Position numbers and translations under genes: made by a program | Origin: Salipaludibacillus daqingensis | Lineage (GTDB): Bacteria; Bacillota; Bacilli; Bacillales; Salisediminibacteriaceae | Assembly (NCBI RefSeq): GCF_029891575.1 | Contig: NZ_JARZHF010000006.1 | Span: 282,061-346,060, forward strand | Direction of reading: 5' to 3' | Length of the DNA stretch: 64,000 nt | The notes under the pieces: model-generated | Told to the model about the DNA's origin: nothing | Databases searched by the model: none | The model's input: only the letters and a program-made list of their open reading frames with translations | Shown: in pieces, positions 50,182 through 58,835 of the stretch | Layout: each line of letters opens with the position of its first letter | Position numbering within the stretch: the first letter of the stretch is position 1

Positions 50182-50862
50182 CTATTTCTCACTCTTCGCC
50201 ATTCGTTTCTCTACTTCATTTACGATAACAGTGAAAACCAAGACTAACAATAAATAGTATACCGCAACAATAATGTACGTTTCCATCGTATTATAAGTTC
50301 CAGCAGCTATTCCTTGAGCCGTTCGAAATAATTCATCTACGGCCACAAATGCAGCTAAAGAAGAATCTTTCAAACCGATGATAAACTGGTTTCCTAAAGG
50401 AGGGACGGCTCGTCTCATAGCTTGAGGCATGATGATCCTGCGCATCGTTAATCCTTCCGACATTCCTAGCGATCGACCAGCTTCCGCCTGTCCTTTATCA
50501 ATCGATTGAATCGCCCCACGAAAAATTTCCGCAATATATGCGGAATTATGAACGGCTAAAGCAAGGGCTGCTGACCAAAAAGCAGAAAGCATAATAATTT
50601 GAGAGAAACCGTAAAACAACGCAAATATTTGGACGATGAGGGGAGTTCCTCGAATGATCGTAATATAGGTGTTCGCGATCACTCGAAATACACGCATAGG
50701 AGATAGTTTTAATAACGCAAAAATAATGCCAATTCCAGTACCAATGAAAACCGATGCAGCCGTCAATTGAATCGTAATGATCGCTGCCTTTATAAAAAAC
50801 GGGTAGGTTCGAAGTAATTCACTAATAAACGTTCCGACATCAAATACACTGCCTACTATCAC
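50182..50862 (-). CDS. Amino-acid ABC transporter permease
   Basis: A 226-residue HisM/GlnP-type permease with five membrane helices and the EAA loop EAGRSLGMSEGLTMRRIIMP (~residue 130). GTG at 50862 is preferred because GAGGTG lies six bases upstream; a start at the GTG of 50871 would sit on that site. It is followed 12 bp later by the ATPase gene. Forms a homodimeric or single-type pore with the ATPase. Confidence 0.9.
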   Translation of the reverse strand: MIVGSVFDVGTFISELLRTYPFFIKAAIITIQLTAASVFIGTGIGIIFALLKLSPMRVFRVIANTYITIIRGTPLIVQIFALFYGFSQIIMLSAFWSAALALAVHNSAYIAEIFRGAIQSIDKGQAEAGRSLGMSEGLTMRRIIMPQAMRRAVPPLGNQFIIGLKDSSLAAFVAVDELFRTAQGIAAGTYNTMETYIIVAVYYLLLVLVFTVIVNEVEKRMAKSEK

Positions 50863-50881
50863 ATTTTTCACCTCAAATAAG

Positions 50882-50918
50882 TAATCACATGGACAAAAAA
50901 TTGTTGCCCATGTGATGC
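50882..50918 (-). terminator. Hairpin between binding-protein and permease genes
   Basis: AATCACATGG and CCATGTGATG pair around a loop, followed by few T residues on the minus strand. It probably stabilises the binding-protein mRNA or partly terminates, giving more binding protein than permease. Confidence 0.6.
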
Positions 50919-51074
50919 TATTTTATTCTAAATACTTGCGGTCTCCCTTAGCTCGTTCTTCCAAGGAAGTCTCGTTTTTTCTTCCTTTTTTTCGCGAGAT
51001 AATGTCGCCAGTCACATTTGCATAGCTCTTTTCATCTGTCATCCATCATGGTGCTAAAAGAGTGGCATTGGTAT

Positions 51075-51929
51075 CTACTCTTGACTAATGTCTTCATCTA
51101 GATAGTGCTCGCTAATTTCCAAATATCGTCCGTCCTCTTTGATCGTCTCTAACGCATTATTAATGGCCTCAAGTAATTCTTCATTGCCTTTTTTCACAGC
51201 AATGCCCATATGTTCCACATCAATGAGGTCCCCTGCCATCACAATATCAAGGTCTTGTTCTTCAATATTAATCAGACCAATCAATCGATCGGTAACGACT
51301 GCGTCGTGGCGGCCTTGGTCTAATGCTTGTAACGCGACCACATCCGAATCATACGTAGACACATCTTCCGTATAGTCCTTGATCATATCTTCGTACGTTG
51401 ACCCTAAGGATACGGCGACTTCGGTGTTTTCATCGATATCATCAATCGAACTAATATCACTATCTGACCTCACGTAAACTTGGGCACCGGAAATATAATA
51501 TGGATCAGAAAAATCGACCGTTTCTTGCCGTTCTTCCGTGATACCTAAGCTTCCAATGATCGCATCGTAGCGATCATCTTGTAGTCCTGGAATAATTCCA
51601 GAGAACGAAATACGATAAGGTTCTCCTTCTACCCCTAGTTCTTCGGCAATAGCCATGCCAATGTCCACGTCAAATCCAGTTAGCTCACCGTCTTCGTTCA
51701 CATAACTGAACGGTCGGTATTCTCCAGAAAGAGCGTATACAAAGGTTTCGCCATCCAATGTTAAATCAGCACTATCACCATCCGCGGCTTCGTTGTTGTT
51801 TGCATTACCATTGTCTGCCTCCACGTCATTACCCGTTACTTCGTCGTTCCCATCACCGCATGCAACTAAAACAAAGACTGCTCCAGTCGCCATTGTCGTA
51901 AGTAACCACTTTCGAAAAAATGATGTCAT
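51075..51929 (-). CDS. Amino-acid ABC transporter substrate-binding lipoprotein
   Basis: A 284-residue lipoprotein with lipobox VLVACG (Cys ~24), an Asn/Asp-rich linker and the SBP_bac_3 fold: YRPFSYVNEDGELTGFDVDI (~residue 72), ITEERQETVDFSDPYY (~132). It captures a polar amino acid for the permease. ATG at 51929 follows ATAGGGGGAAGTAAA; in-frame codons up to 52055 have no ribosome binding site. Very acidic mature protein. Exact amino acid not determinable. Confidence 0.92.
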   Translation of the reverse strand: MTSFFRKWLLTTMATGAVFVLVACGDGNDEVTGNDVEADNGNANNNEAADGDSADLTLDGETFVYALSGEYRPFSYVNEDGELTGFDVDIGMAIAEELGVEGEPYRISFSGIIPGLQDDRYDAIIGSLGITEERQETVDFSDPYYISGAQVYVRSDSDISSIDDIDENTEVAVSLGSTYEDMIKDYTEDVSTYDSDVVALQALDQGRHDAVVTDRLIGLINIEEQDLDIVMAGDLIDVEHMGIAVKKGNEELLEAINNALETIKEDGRYLEISEHYLDEDISQE

Positions 51930-52307
51930 TTTACTTCCCCCTATAATGATATAAATACTCCGTTTTGGAGATGACGCTAAATTTGAATGGACGTTATGAA
52001 AAGACAGTGTTGATTTTAGTGGAAGGAGCAAGCCTTTTACGGAAAAAGCAAGCATCCTTAATTGAAAATCAACATCAAAGTTAAACAGATTAAATAATTT
52101 TTCAACATATGATTATTACTCTGATCGTCTTGTCATTTTTTAAGAAAATTGATGATGAAACTAGTTAATTTTTTTAATAATTATGAATTATGAATTAATT
52201 TTATCACTGAGAGGGGAACTAACAATTATCCATTCATATTAATTTTGTAAGGGTAAAATTGTACATCATGTATAATCAACCAATTTCCGGAAAAAAGATT
52301 CATCATG
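51930..52307. other. Intergenic region without a supported gene
   Basis: AT-rich, about 380 bp, holding the ABC operon promoter; no ORF with a ribosome binding site. Confidence 0.5.
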
Positions 52308-52342
52308 AACACAAAAAAACACCTAGTTTTTTGACTAGATGT
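52308..52342 (-). terminator. Intrinsic terminator of the PucR-family gene
   Basis: On the minus strand ACATCTAGTC...GACTAGGTGT-type stem (AACATCTAGTCAAAAAACTA) followed by TTTTTTTG. Confidence 0.85.
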
Positions 52343-54006
52343 TAATTATATCCATTATTGTTATAAACGTAATGGACGATTTTATAAGCCATGATCGATA
52401 GCTGCAATTTCACAATATCATCTTGTGATTTCAAAGAAAGCTCTGTCTTTTTTTCGATTTGAGCTAATCGGTACGTTAACGTATGCCGATGGATGAAAAG
52501 TTTGGCGGCGGTTGTTTGTATGTTTCGGTCGTTTTGAAAAAACATATCTAATGTGTGGAATAAGTCAATGCCTTGTTTTCGATGGGTTAAAATAGGATCT
52601 AAGTTATTTTCATAGAAGCTTTTTAAATCTAAGCCAACTTCCATCATTTCAATTAACAAATGGTATGTTCCTAAATCTTCAAAATGGATGATTTCTTTGT
52701 TATCAAACAAGTTAATGAACGTTATTGCTTGATCAGCCTCTTTTGCACTCTTAGGTAGAAGGGAAGGACGGTTATAACTTTTTCCAATCCCTATGTTAAT
52801 TGGAATTTCTGAGTAGAAATATTTCCATTCTTTAAGAATACTTTCTGTAATTTTTTTTGTGTCCTTTTTTTGTTCCTGCTTGGTGTTTCCCTGAACATGA
52901 AAAAGCGCTATCACAGAATTAAAAGATGTACGAAGAATCGAAGGGATGTTCTTTTTCGTTAGAACTTGTTTAACGAGATGATTTAATTTATCAAAATAAT
53001 ATATTTTCTCAACTTCATCGAGTTTATCCGGTAATTTTAATTGAATGACAGATTGGGGCTGTGTGATGTCGTAATCAAATTTTTGTCCTTGCTCGATGAT
53101 GTTTTTTTCGTTATCAAATCGGCTTTGTAGAAGTTCTTCGAGAAAATCTCCTTGAAGCCTGCTTTGCGTTTCTTCGACGGCTTTATTTTTTAGATGATCA
53201 ATCGCGTAAACAGTTGCTGCATGTTCAATGGCAATTTCATCCGCATAACTCCAGGCTGTTAAATTTTTTACCAAAACGATTCCACCAAAAACCGACTGAT
53301 TGACGATGAGAGGATGGACGATTATAAAGTAATGAGGATGATATATTTTTTCAGGTTTTTGAGATTGATATATTTCTTGTAGCGTTTGTTTCAGATCCAT
53401 TTTCTCACCATTTATTAACAGAGTCCCATCATCTGTAAAACTAATGTGATGGTTATTTTCAACATAGTGAATCGGCTGCGTCCATTCGCTGAAGACGATG
53501 ACATTGCCTTCAGTAAGGTTAGAGAGCGTTTCCGTAATTGGATAAAATCCTTGTCCTTCCGAGACAAGTTTAGTAAGTTGTTTATGAATATTTAACGAGT
53601 ATTGCAATTGCTCCATCTGATTATTGACGATACTTTCTAATATTTCTTTTGTGATTGCTGAAAAATTAATGTTCGATGGTAATTCAAATAAAGGTAAATT
53701 ATTTTCATTCGCAGCATGAATTAAACGTTCAGGAATATCATCTATGTACAAACCAGTGTAAATGGCGATGCCGGATAATTTATGAAGGGCAAAAAGTTCC
53801 TCTAGTTTTTTTATCTGGTCTTCATTTTCAAATAACCCATATCCAGTCGTCAGTAAAAATTCCCCTTGTTGGAGACGGTCGACGTCTTCAAGGACTTCAA
53901 CGATGGTGACCCAGTTAATCTGATTATCTAAGCCGTTAAATCCAGCGAGTAATTTCATATGATTCATGATTGGAAGCTTTAACGTTTCTTGAATACTAAT
54001 TGTCAT
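52342..54006 (-). CDS. PucR-family transcriptional regulator
   Basis: A 554-residue regulator. The N-terminal PucR domain (~1-125) starts with TISIQETLKLPIMNHMKLLA and has WVTIVEVLEDVDRLQQGEF; the middle is GGDEF-like/CdaR-like and the C-terminus carries the PucR-type helix-turn-helix (DRNIQTTAAKLFIHRHTLTY, ~497). Members control purine, GABA or other nitrogen-compound breakdown. ATG at 54006 follows GGGAGGGTGCAGGAT. No catabolic genes flank it; the nearest unit is the amino-acid ABC importer, so its target is unknown. Confidence 0.88.
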   Translation of the reverse strand: MTISIQETLKLPIMNHMKLLAGFNGLDNQINWVTIVEVLEDVDRLQQGEFLLTTGYGLFENEDQIKKLEELFALHKLSGIAIYTGLYIDDIPERLIHAANENNLPLFELPSNINFSAITKEILESIVNNQMEQLQYSLNIHKQLTKLVSEGQGFYPITETLSNLTEGNVIVFSEWTQPIHYVENNHHISFTDDGTLLINGEKMDLKQTLQEIYQSQKPEKIYHPHYFIIVHPLIVNQSVFGGIVLVKNLTAWSYADEIAIEHAATVYAIDHLKNKAVEETQSRLQGDFLEELLQSRFDNEKNIIEQGQKFDYDITQPQSVIQLKLPDKLDEVEKIYYFDKLNHLVKQVLTKKNIPSILRTSFNSVIALFHVQGNTKQEQKKDTKKITESILKEWKYFYSEIPINIGIGKSYNRPSLLPKSAKEADQAITFINLFDNKEIIHFEDLGTYHLLIEMMEVGLDLKSFYENNLDPILTHRKQGIDLFHTLDMFFQNDRNIQTTAAKLFIHRHTLTYRLAQIEKKTELSLKSQDDIVKLQLSIMAYKIVHYVYNNNGYN

Positions 54007-54057
54007 ATCCTGCACCCTCCCATATCTCATTATAGGGCTAGTTTATCACAACTGATA

Positions 54058-54100
54058 CGTGGGGACGGTTCTCATGCATCATTCGAACCTCGAAATAATT
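54058..54100 (+). repeat. REP-like repeat with TTCG...CGAAATA extension
   Basis: CGTGGGGACGGTTCTCATGC then ATCATTCGAACCTCGAAATA. Shares the second box with copies at 33739 and 62967. Confidence 0.85.
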
Positions 54101-54282
54101 TCAGAGAATGGAAGTGGAGAAGAGAGTCCTCAATGGGGGCTCTCTTTTTGTATTTTAAAAAGAGAATTATTTTAAGGGTTAAACGTCATAAAGGGAATGT
54201 TCTTTATTAAGTGTGTTTAAATGTATTTTATTCCTATTAATGTAGTGTTAAATACTTTTTTAAAAATAAATTCCAAATAGTC

Positions 54283-54341
54283 TTGACTAACTGTTCTTAA
54301 TAACGTACTATTTGAATTGACATATATTCTCAATTAAGAAC
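54283..54341 (+). promoter_or_regulatory. Promoter of the sipW operon with SinR-like inverted boxes
   Basis: TTGACT (54283-54288) and TACTAT (54306-54311) are 17 bp apart. GTTCTTA (54293) lies in the spacer and its complement TAAGAAC at 54335-54341 lies downstream, resembling the GTTCT boxes bound by SinR before the B. subtilis tapA-sipW-tasA operon. SinR itself is not in the window. Confidence 0.6.
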
Positions 54342-54410
54342 ATAAAATGCATTTATATTCCATATAAAGAATTGAATTGTAGAATATCTATTAAAAAGGA
54401 GAGGTGCAGG

Positions 54411-54947
54411 ATGACTAAAATGATACTGTTTGTAAAATATCTATTATTTACTACTGTGGGAGCTCTCTTCGTTTTGGTAGCTGTGACTACATTTAGTGAC
54501 AATGATAACAGAGGTTCCTTGTTTGGAGTGAATTTCTACCATGTATTAACAGGGAGCATGGAGCCGAATTATAAGATTGGTGATATGGCTATAGGAATAG
54601 ATATAGAAGCTTCGGAAGTACAAGTAAATGATGTAATTACGTATTTTGCAGAGAACAGTCCTGAACTTGTTACACACCGAGTGACGAATGTAGTTAAAGA
54701 GAATGGGAACATTGCTTTTGAAACGAAAGGCGATGCAAATAATGCTGTTGATTCGATTCTTGTTACAGAAGATCGGCTAGAATCCAAAGTAGTATTTTCT
54801 ATTCCTTACTTAGGTTCTATTAGTTCATTTCTCGGGACATGGCAGGGTTTTCTACTACTTGTCTGTGCACCTGTCTTATTAGTTTTAATAGATGAAACGG
54901 TCACCCGATTTCGACGCCAGAAAAAACGCGAAAAAGTTCCAGCTTAG
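54411..54947 (+). CDS. sipW: Signal peptidase I, SipW type
   Basis: A 178-residue ER-type signal peptidase. The catalytic serine lies in VLTGSMEPNYKIGD (~residue 51) and a histidine replaces the usual lysine in ELVTHRVTNVV (~91), the mark of SipW. Hydrophobic segments at both ends (YLLFTTVGALFVLVAV; GFLLLVCAPVLLVLI) anchor it. It processes the matrix proteins encoded downstream. ATG at 54411 follows AAGGAGAGGTGCAGG. First gene of a three-gene biofilm-matrix-like operon with a SinR-like promoter. Confidence 0.92.
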   Translation: MTKMILFVKYLLFTTVGALFVLVAVTTFSDNDNRGSLFGVNFYHVLTGSMEPNYKIGDMAIGIDIEASEVQVNDVITYFAENSPELVTHRVTNVVKENGNIAFETKGDANNAVDSILVTEDRLESKVVFSIPYLGSISSFLGTWQGFLLLVCAPVLLVLIDETVTRFRRQKKREKVPA

Positions 54948-55039
54948 TTTTTCCGTAATAATTACTTGTTGTGTTTGTTCTATCATTTTACATAGATGAT
55001 TCATGAACAAAAAATACTTAGAAAAGGGAGAGTTTGTAA

Positions 55040-55798
55040 ATGAAAAAACGTAACAAAGGGTTATTGAGTGTGGCAATAGCAGGGGGATTAGTAGCAGGGA
55101 TTGGCCTTGGATCAAATGCATTGTTTCAAGCGCAAGAGACGGTAGAGGGAACAGCAAGCGCGTCTGAATTTGTTATGGAAATGGGTGCATATGAAAGTCA
55201 TTCCTTAACTAATATTAAGCCAGGTACAAGTGGATTGTTTGAAGTGTCTGCAAGCCGTGCCGGTGTATCATCGGATCTTGATGTCGAGCTAGATTTTAAT
55301 CTAAAAGTAGATGGTCATGATTTAGGTTCTAGTGCTAGAACGAACTATGGACCTTTTACTTTACAATGGTATGAAACTACCGGGGATTCTTTAGAAAAAA
55401 TGAGTAATGACGAACTTCAAAGTAATCTGTTCACCTCAGACGTCCATCACGAGCGTACATTTGCAGTAGGTTATGAGTGGAAAGCTGGAAATAAAGACGA
55501 TGTGGATAACAACGTAAAAATGACTGAAAATTACCAAGGGAAAGATTTAGATTTCGAAATTGAAATCTTAGCTTCTCAAGTTGTTGCAGAGGAGTTTGTA
55601 ACTAGTGCTATCTTGGCTAGTAATGGTGACCGTGAGCGCTTTAATGATGTGAGAATTGTTATAAAAGGTGAATCTGCCACTGCATACTTCCCGGGTGGGG
55701 AAGAGTTTACTGGATCCCTTGTTGATGGGAACAAGGACAATATTCGAATTGAAGGATCTGACCACAATAACTTCGTGGATTTCCGTGACCTTCGTTAA
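55040..55798 (+). CDS. TasA/CalY (camelysin)-like matrix fibre protein
   Basis: A 252-residue exported protein with a SipW-type leader: basic start, GLLSVAIAGGLVAGIGLGSN, then ALFQAQETVEGTASAS. The mature beta-rich domain begins EFVMEMG and includes NIKPGTSGLFEVSASRAG, matching TasA/camelysin proteins that build amyloid-like fibres in the biofilm matrix. Encoded just after sipW, its expected processing enzyme, with AAGGGAGAG at the start. Fibre formation is inferred from the family. Confidence 0.88.
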   Translation: MKKRNKGLLSVAIAGGLVAGIGLGSNALFQAQETVEGTASASEFVMEMGAYESHSLTNIKPGTSGLFEVSASRAGVSSDLDVELDFNLKVDGHDLGSSARTNYGPFTLQWYETTGDSLEKMSNDELQSNLFTSDVHHERTFAVGYEWKAGNKDDVDNNVKMTENYQGKDLDFEIEILASQVVAEEFVTSAILASNGDRERFNDVRIVIKGESATAYFPGGEEFTGSLVDGNKDNIRIEGSDHNNFVDFRDLR

Positions 55799-55868
55799 TA
55801 AAAGATTTTAAGGAGGTGCAGGAGGGGGATCCTTCCTGCATTTCTTTATTTAAAGAGGAGAGTGTCCT

Positions 55869-56339
55869 ATGAAAAAAACAGCCGCTCTTATAATGATCCT
55901 GTTTAGTTCCGTTTTTATTATTAGTGCGAATGTTCAAGACACCCATAGTATCTATACCCATAAAGAAACTTTTTCTTTTTCAATCGAACTGACTGACGAC
56001 GAAGAGGTAGATGAAAAAGAAGAAAAGCAAAAAGAGAAAGAAAAAGACAAAGGCAACGATAAAGACAAGGATAAAGACGAGAGTAAAAGAAAAGATAATA
56101 AAGACAAGAATAAAGACAAAGATAATGAAACGAATAACGGCAAAGAAAAAGACAAAAAGCGAGATGAGGATAAAGATCGTCCTGATACCGAGAATGTAGA
56201 AAGTGAAATAGATGAAACTGTAGAAAAAGAATTAACTGAGGAAATGGAAGGGAAAGAGCAAGAGCTGCCGGATGAACCTGAGGAAGAAAAAACAGAAGTT
56301 GACATGGATCAAGCAGACTTCGAAGATGAAGGAGCTTGA
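55869..56339 (+). CDS. Exported Lys/Asp/Glu-rich low-complexity protein (TapA-like position)
   Basis: A 156-residue protein with a signal sequence (KTAALIMILFSSVFIISAN) and a short ordered segment HKETFSFSIEL, followed by ~110 residues of charged low complexity built from KDKDKD, EKEK and DEPEEE runs. The N-terminal segment looks like the start of a SipW-dependent TasA-like strand, and the gene is third in the sipW operon, so it is probably a matrix accessory protein in the role of TapA. No homology to TapA proper is visible. GAGGAGAG precedes the ATG. Confidence 0.75.
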   Translation: MKKTAALIMILFSSVFIISANVQDTHSIYTHKETFSFSIELTDDEEVDEKEEKQKEKEKDKGNDKDKDKDESKRKDNKDKNKDKDNETNNGKEKDKKRDEDKDRPDTENVESEIDETVEKELTEEMEGKEQELPDEPEEEKTEVDMDQADFEDEGA

Positions 56340-56392
56340 AGCTAAGAAAAGATTAGAGAGACCATCCCCGTTCGACTGGAAAGCTTTGTGCC

Positions 56393-56421
56393 TGCCGCAT
56401 GAGAACCGTCCCCGTGCGGCA
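56393..56421 (-). repeat. REP-like repeat with perfect TGCCGCA arms
   Basis: TGCCGCATGAGAACCGTCCC and CGTGCGGCA; a decayed ACCATCCCCGTTCG lies 25 bp before it. Confidence 0.9.
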
Positions 56422-56430
56422 CTTTAAACA

Positions 56431-56485
56431 AAAAGAAGTAACTGCCCCACCACGAACAATGGATTAAGGCTAGTTACTTCTTTTA
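56431..56485 (+). terminator. Terminator of the sipW operon
   Basis: AAAAGAAGTAACTGCC and GGCTAGTTACTTCTTTT pair around a ~22-nt loop; a T-run follows. Confidence 0.8.
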
Positions 56486-56687
56486 GTAATTGATGTTCAT
56501 TCTTTCTTGAGGTCAGCCGCTCTTCTTACGGCATGTAGTTGCTCGGCCGAGTGTTGTCAGCGCTCGGTCGTTATTTATACTTTGCATCATTACTTTTATT
56601 ATACGATTCGGTTCAAGTGATTCAGAGAACCTTTCCGATATTTCACTCACAATTCAGTCATGATAAGAGATCCATTCGAATTTCAAA

Positions 56688-56855
56688 TTAGTTAGCAACT
56701 TTATTGTGGTTTGCGACTTGTATTTTTAATAATCGATCTTGATGGTAAAAGGCTTTTTTTATGACGATGCTTCTTTTTTCATAATCATCATCGGTATAAC
56801 GATTATAACGATACATGTGATAATTTACTAAAGCTTCGTGCCATATACGTTTCAT
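56688..56855 (-). CDS. Small basic hypothetical protein, 55 aa
   Basis: A minus-strand gene of 55 codons with TTGGAGGCGATTTG before the ATG. The product is rich in Tyr, His, Lys and Arg (NYHMYRYNRYTDDDYEKRSI) and looks helical, with no membrane segment. It is well separated from its neighbours and the ribosome binding site is strong. I do not recognise the family. Confidence 0.65.
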   Translation of the reverse strand: MKRIWHEALVNYHMYRYNRYTDDDYEKRSIVIKKAFYHQDRLLKIQVANHNKVAN

Positions 56856-56961
56856 CAAATCGCCTCCAATTTTTTAAAAAAGAAAGAGTTGGGAGATTTA
56901 CTATTTCCTCCTTAAACGTGTAGTTCCCTTCATTCAAGGATATGAAACCGATTGGAAATGA

Positions 56962-57072
56962 TTAAAAAATGGCCCAAAGGACTAATTTAATGAACCCGAA
57001 AATGGAAAGCCATGCTGGAATACTAAATACTGTCCCCCAAAACAACCCAATTGCAAAGGAATCTTCTCTCAT
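56962..57072 (-). CDS. Small membrane peptide, 36 aa
   Basis: A minus-strand gene of 36 codons with TAGGAGGCATAGAGTG before the ATG. After MREDS, almost the entire product is hydrophobic with Trp and Gly (FAIGLFWGTVFSIPAWLSIF), so a single or double-pass membrane peptide. It lies about 100 bp upstream of the 55-residue gene on the same strand and may be co-transcribed. Function unknown. Confidence 0.65.
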   Translation of the reverse strand: MREDSFAIGLFWGTVFSIPAWLSIFGFIKLVLWAIF

Positions 57073-57202
57073 CACTCTATGCCTCCTAATAAAAACTAGA
57101 TCTCTGTATAATCATAGTATTGGCAAAACAAAGGTAAAATAACCTTTTGATAGTAAAAAAAGCCAAGTAAATATCATTTGGATAAAGTGGTGGAATAATC
57201 GT

Positions 57203-57240
57203 CACCGAGAAGGACATTCTTCTCGGTGCGAAATTTTTTC
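57203..57240 (+). terminator. Terminator-like hairpin
   Basis: CACCGAGAAG and CTTCTCGGTG around GACATT, then CGAAATTTTTTC. No gene clearly ends before it on this strand. Confidence 0.55.
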
Positions 57241-57559
57241 TTCATAAGTATATTTATATGAGTTAAAACAATTAGCAGTATACGAAGGTAGGAATAGTTT
57301 CTTCTTTGCAGAGAGTGTTAAATCGCTAATACACACTTTTAAAAGATATGACAAAATGGAAAGGGATGGTAGATTGCTTGCGCTCGTTTTTATGAGAAAA
57401 AAAATGTAAATGATAGGGGATAGGCTGGAAATTGCTGCACATAGATTGTGAGTTGAGAACAGCGGTAAATGATTCACTCGGTATTGGATGGAGAATAAGG
57501 ATTAACTCTGAGTAAAGAGTTTTGAGTATTCTTCTAGCTATTAAAAGGAGGGAATTCTC
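57241..57559. other. Intergenic region, possible gene remnant
   Basis: A frame from 57248 to about 57405 reads YELKQLAVYEGRNSFFFAES and onward but has no start codon or ribosome binding site. It may be a decayed small gene. Nothing else is supported. Confidence 0.35.
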
Positions 57560-57736
57560 TTGTCATTTGATCAAAAAGAAGCCCCGATTCACATGAAAAG
57601 GCGCGACAAGCAAAAGAAGCTTCATAGAGAGTTAAAGTCATTATTTTATAGACTGAAAAAACGAGAACAAGAAGAAGATAGGGGACCTGTCTCTACTTCT
57701 AAAGAACGGAAGCGGGGGAGATCAATTAATGAATGA
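57560..57736 (+). CDS. Small charged protein, 58 aa (paralogue of the 49.1-kb gene)
   Basis: A 58-codon gene starting with TTG, preceded by AAAAGGAGGGAATTCTC. The product is rich in Lys, Arg and Glu with MKRRDKQKKLHRELKSLFYR in the middle and a basic tail. It shares the pattern K-R-x-x-K-Q-K-x-L-x-x-E-L-K-S-x-F-x-R with the gene at 49078. Each copy lies a few kilobases from a PlcR-like regulator; here the regulator gene converges directly on it, sharing the terminator. No named family recognised. Confidence 0.72.
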   Translation: MSFDQKEAPIHMKRRDKQKKLHRELKSLFYRLKKREQEEDRGPVSTSKERKRGRSINE

Positions 57737-57742
57737 CGTAAA

Positions 57743-57777
57743 AATCAAAAAAGCGCCTTTTATGGCGCTTTTTTGAT
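57743..57777. terminator. Bidirectional terminator
   Basis: ATCAAAAAAGCGCC TTTTAT GGCGCTTTTTTGAT: perfect 14-bp arms with A- and T-runs, shared by the small protein gene and the converging regulator gene, whose stop lies inside it. Confidence 0.93.
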
Positions 57778-58659
57778 TTTCTCACTAATATGATTGATTT
57801 CCTCTTCGACTAAATCATAGAACGGTTTATTCTCTGTTCGATCAAAGATCCAAAGTGCATCTTCCATTAGTTTGATAGATGCAGTCCCATTTTCATCAGA
57901 CTTGAGATAAAGAGACTGCCCATTTTGATAGAAAAGTTCTCCTAACAAATAAAGTTCTTCATGTTTTAAACAAAGTTTAATCCCTTGTTCCGCTCTTTTA
58001 ATTGCTTCTGTTATTTTGCCTTGTAAAACAGAAATCTTACTCCCGTTATAACAAATGTTTATAGCAATTCGAGGATTTTTTAATAACGGTGATGTTTTAA
58101 TATCTTCCAGTAACCGATCGATGATCCGATTGGCTTCTTTTGTTTGCTTAGATTGGCTAAGTAATATGGCTTTACTGTTTAGGATTTTCATTTCTTCTAC
58201 GGATAAATTTTTATTTGTTGTTTCTCTCAAATCAAGAGCCTGATCGATCAACATTAGTGCTTTATCTAAATCTAGATGTAAATGAAATGTGCATATAGCT
58301 TCTCTCCATAACAACGTTTGTTGTAATTGAGGGTGTTGTTGGAATAATGGATTCTTTTTTTCTACTTTTACAATGCTTAGAACTTCTTCATATTTCGTAT
58401 GTCTAACTGCATTATCAAGATCTTCAAGTACTAAGCGAGCATAATCTTGACTAGGTGTTTCTGTGATCGTGAAAAAGAAATTCATATCTGTACCTAATCT
58501 TGTGGAAATATGATAGAGAATTTCAGCTGATGGAAGGGTTTCTCCACTTTCGATTTGACTGATTAACGCTTGTGTACATATTCCCTTGGAAAGCTCAGAC
58601 TGAGAGATATTAAAAAATGTTCTAAGTTCTTTAATTTTATGTCCGATTTGGAAATCCAT
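57760..58659 (-). CDS. PlcR/NprR-like quorum-sensing regulator 2 (HTH + TPR)
   Basis: A 299-residue RRNPP-type regulator. XRE helix-turn-helix at ~5-60 (GHKIKELRTFFNISQSELSK, LISQIESGETLPSAEILYHI) and TPR helices through the rest (NSKAILLSQSKQTKEANRII, LLGELFYQNGQSLYL). Similar in plan to the regulator at 45.1 kb, including the CTQ[AS]-[AL] segment after helix two. Its start codon is 177 bp from a divergent gene for a 38-residue exported peptide, which is its probable ligand. The small charged-protein gene converges on its 3' end. Targets unknown. Confidence 0.88.
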   Translation of the reverse strand: MDFQIGHKIKELRTFFNISQSELSKGICTQALISQIESGETLPSAEILYHISTRLGTDMNFFFTITETPSQDYARLVLEDLDNAVRHTKYEEVLSIVKVEKKNPLFQQHPQLQQTLLWREAICTFHLHLDLDKALMLIDQALDLRETTNKNLSVEEMKILNSKAILLSQSKQTKEANRIIDRLLEDIKTSPLLKNPRIAINICYNGSKISVLQGKITEAIKRAEQGIKLCLKHEELYLLGELFYQNGQSLYLKSDENGTASIKLMEDALWIFDRTENKPFYDLVEEEINHISEKIKKAP

Positions 58660-58835
58660 TTAGCATCCCACCTAAAAAATAAGTATTTTTATACTTTATT
58701 TCGTATTATGGCAAATTATGTAGTTTTTTTGTATGTAAACTTACCTAATGATAGCAGACGTCAATCACGTATTTTTTCCATATATGACAAAATAGAATTA
58801 TCAAAAACGAATACTTACGTAAGCGAGGTGAGAAT

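Noticed and set aside
56011..56305. Open frames in both strands of the Lys/Asp-rich gene
   Set aside because: Low-complexity GAK/GAT codon runs keep other frames open; only the frame with signal peptide and ribosome binding site is real.
57248..57405. Protein-like frame weakly resembling a Spo0E-type phosphatase
   Set aside because: No start codon or ribosome binding site, and the Spo0E signature is not convincing.
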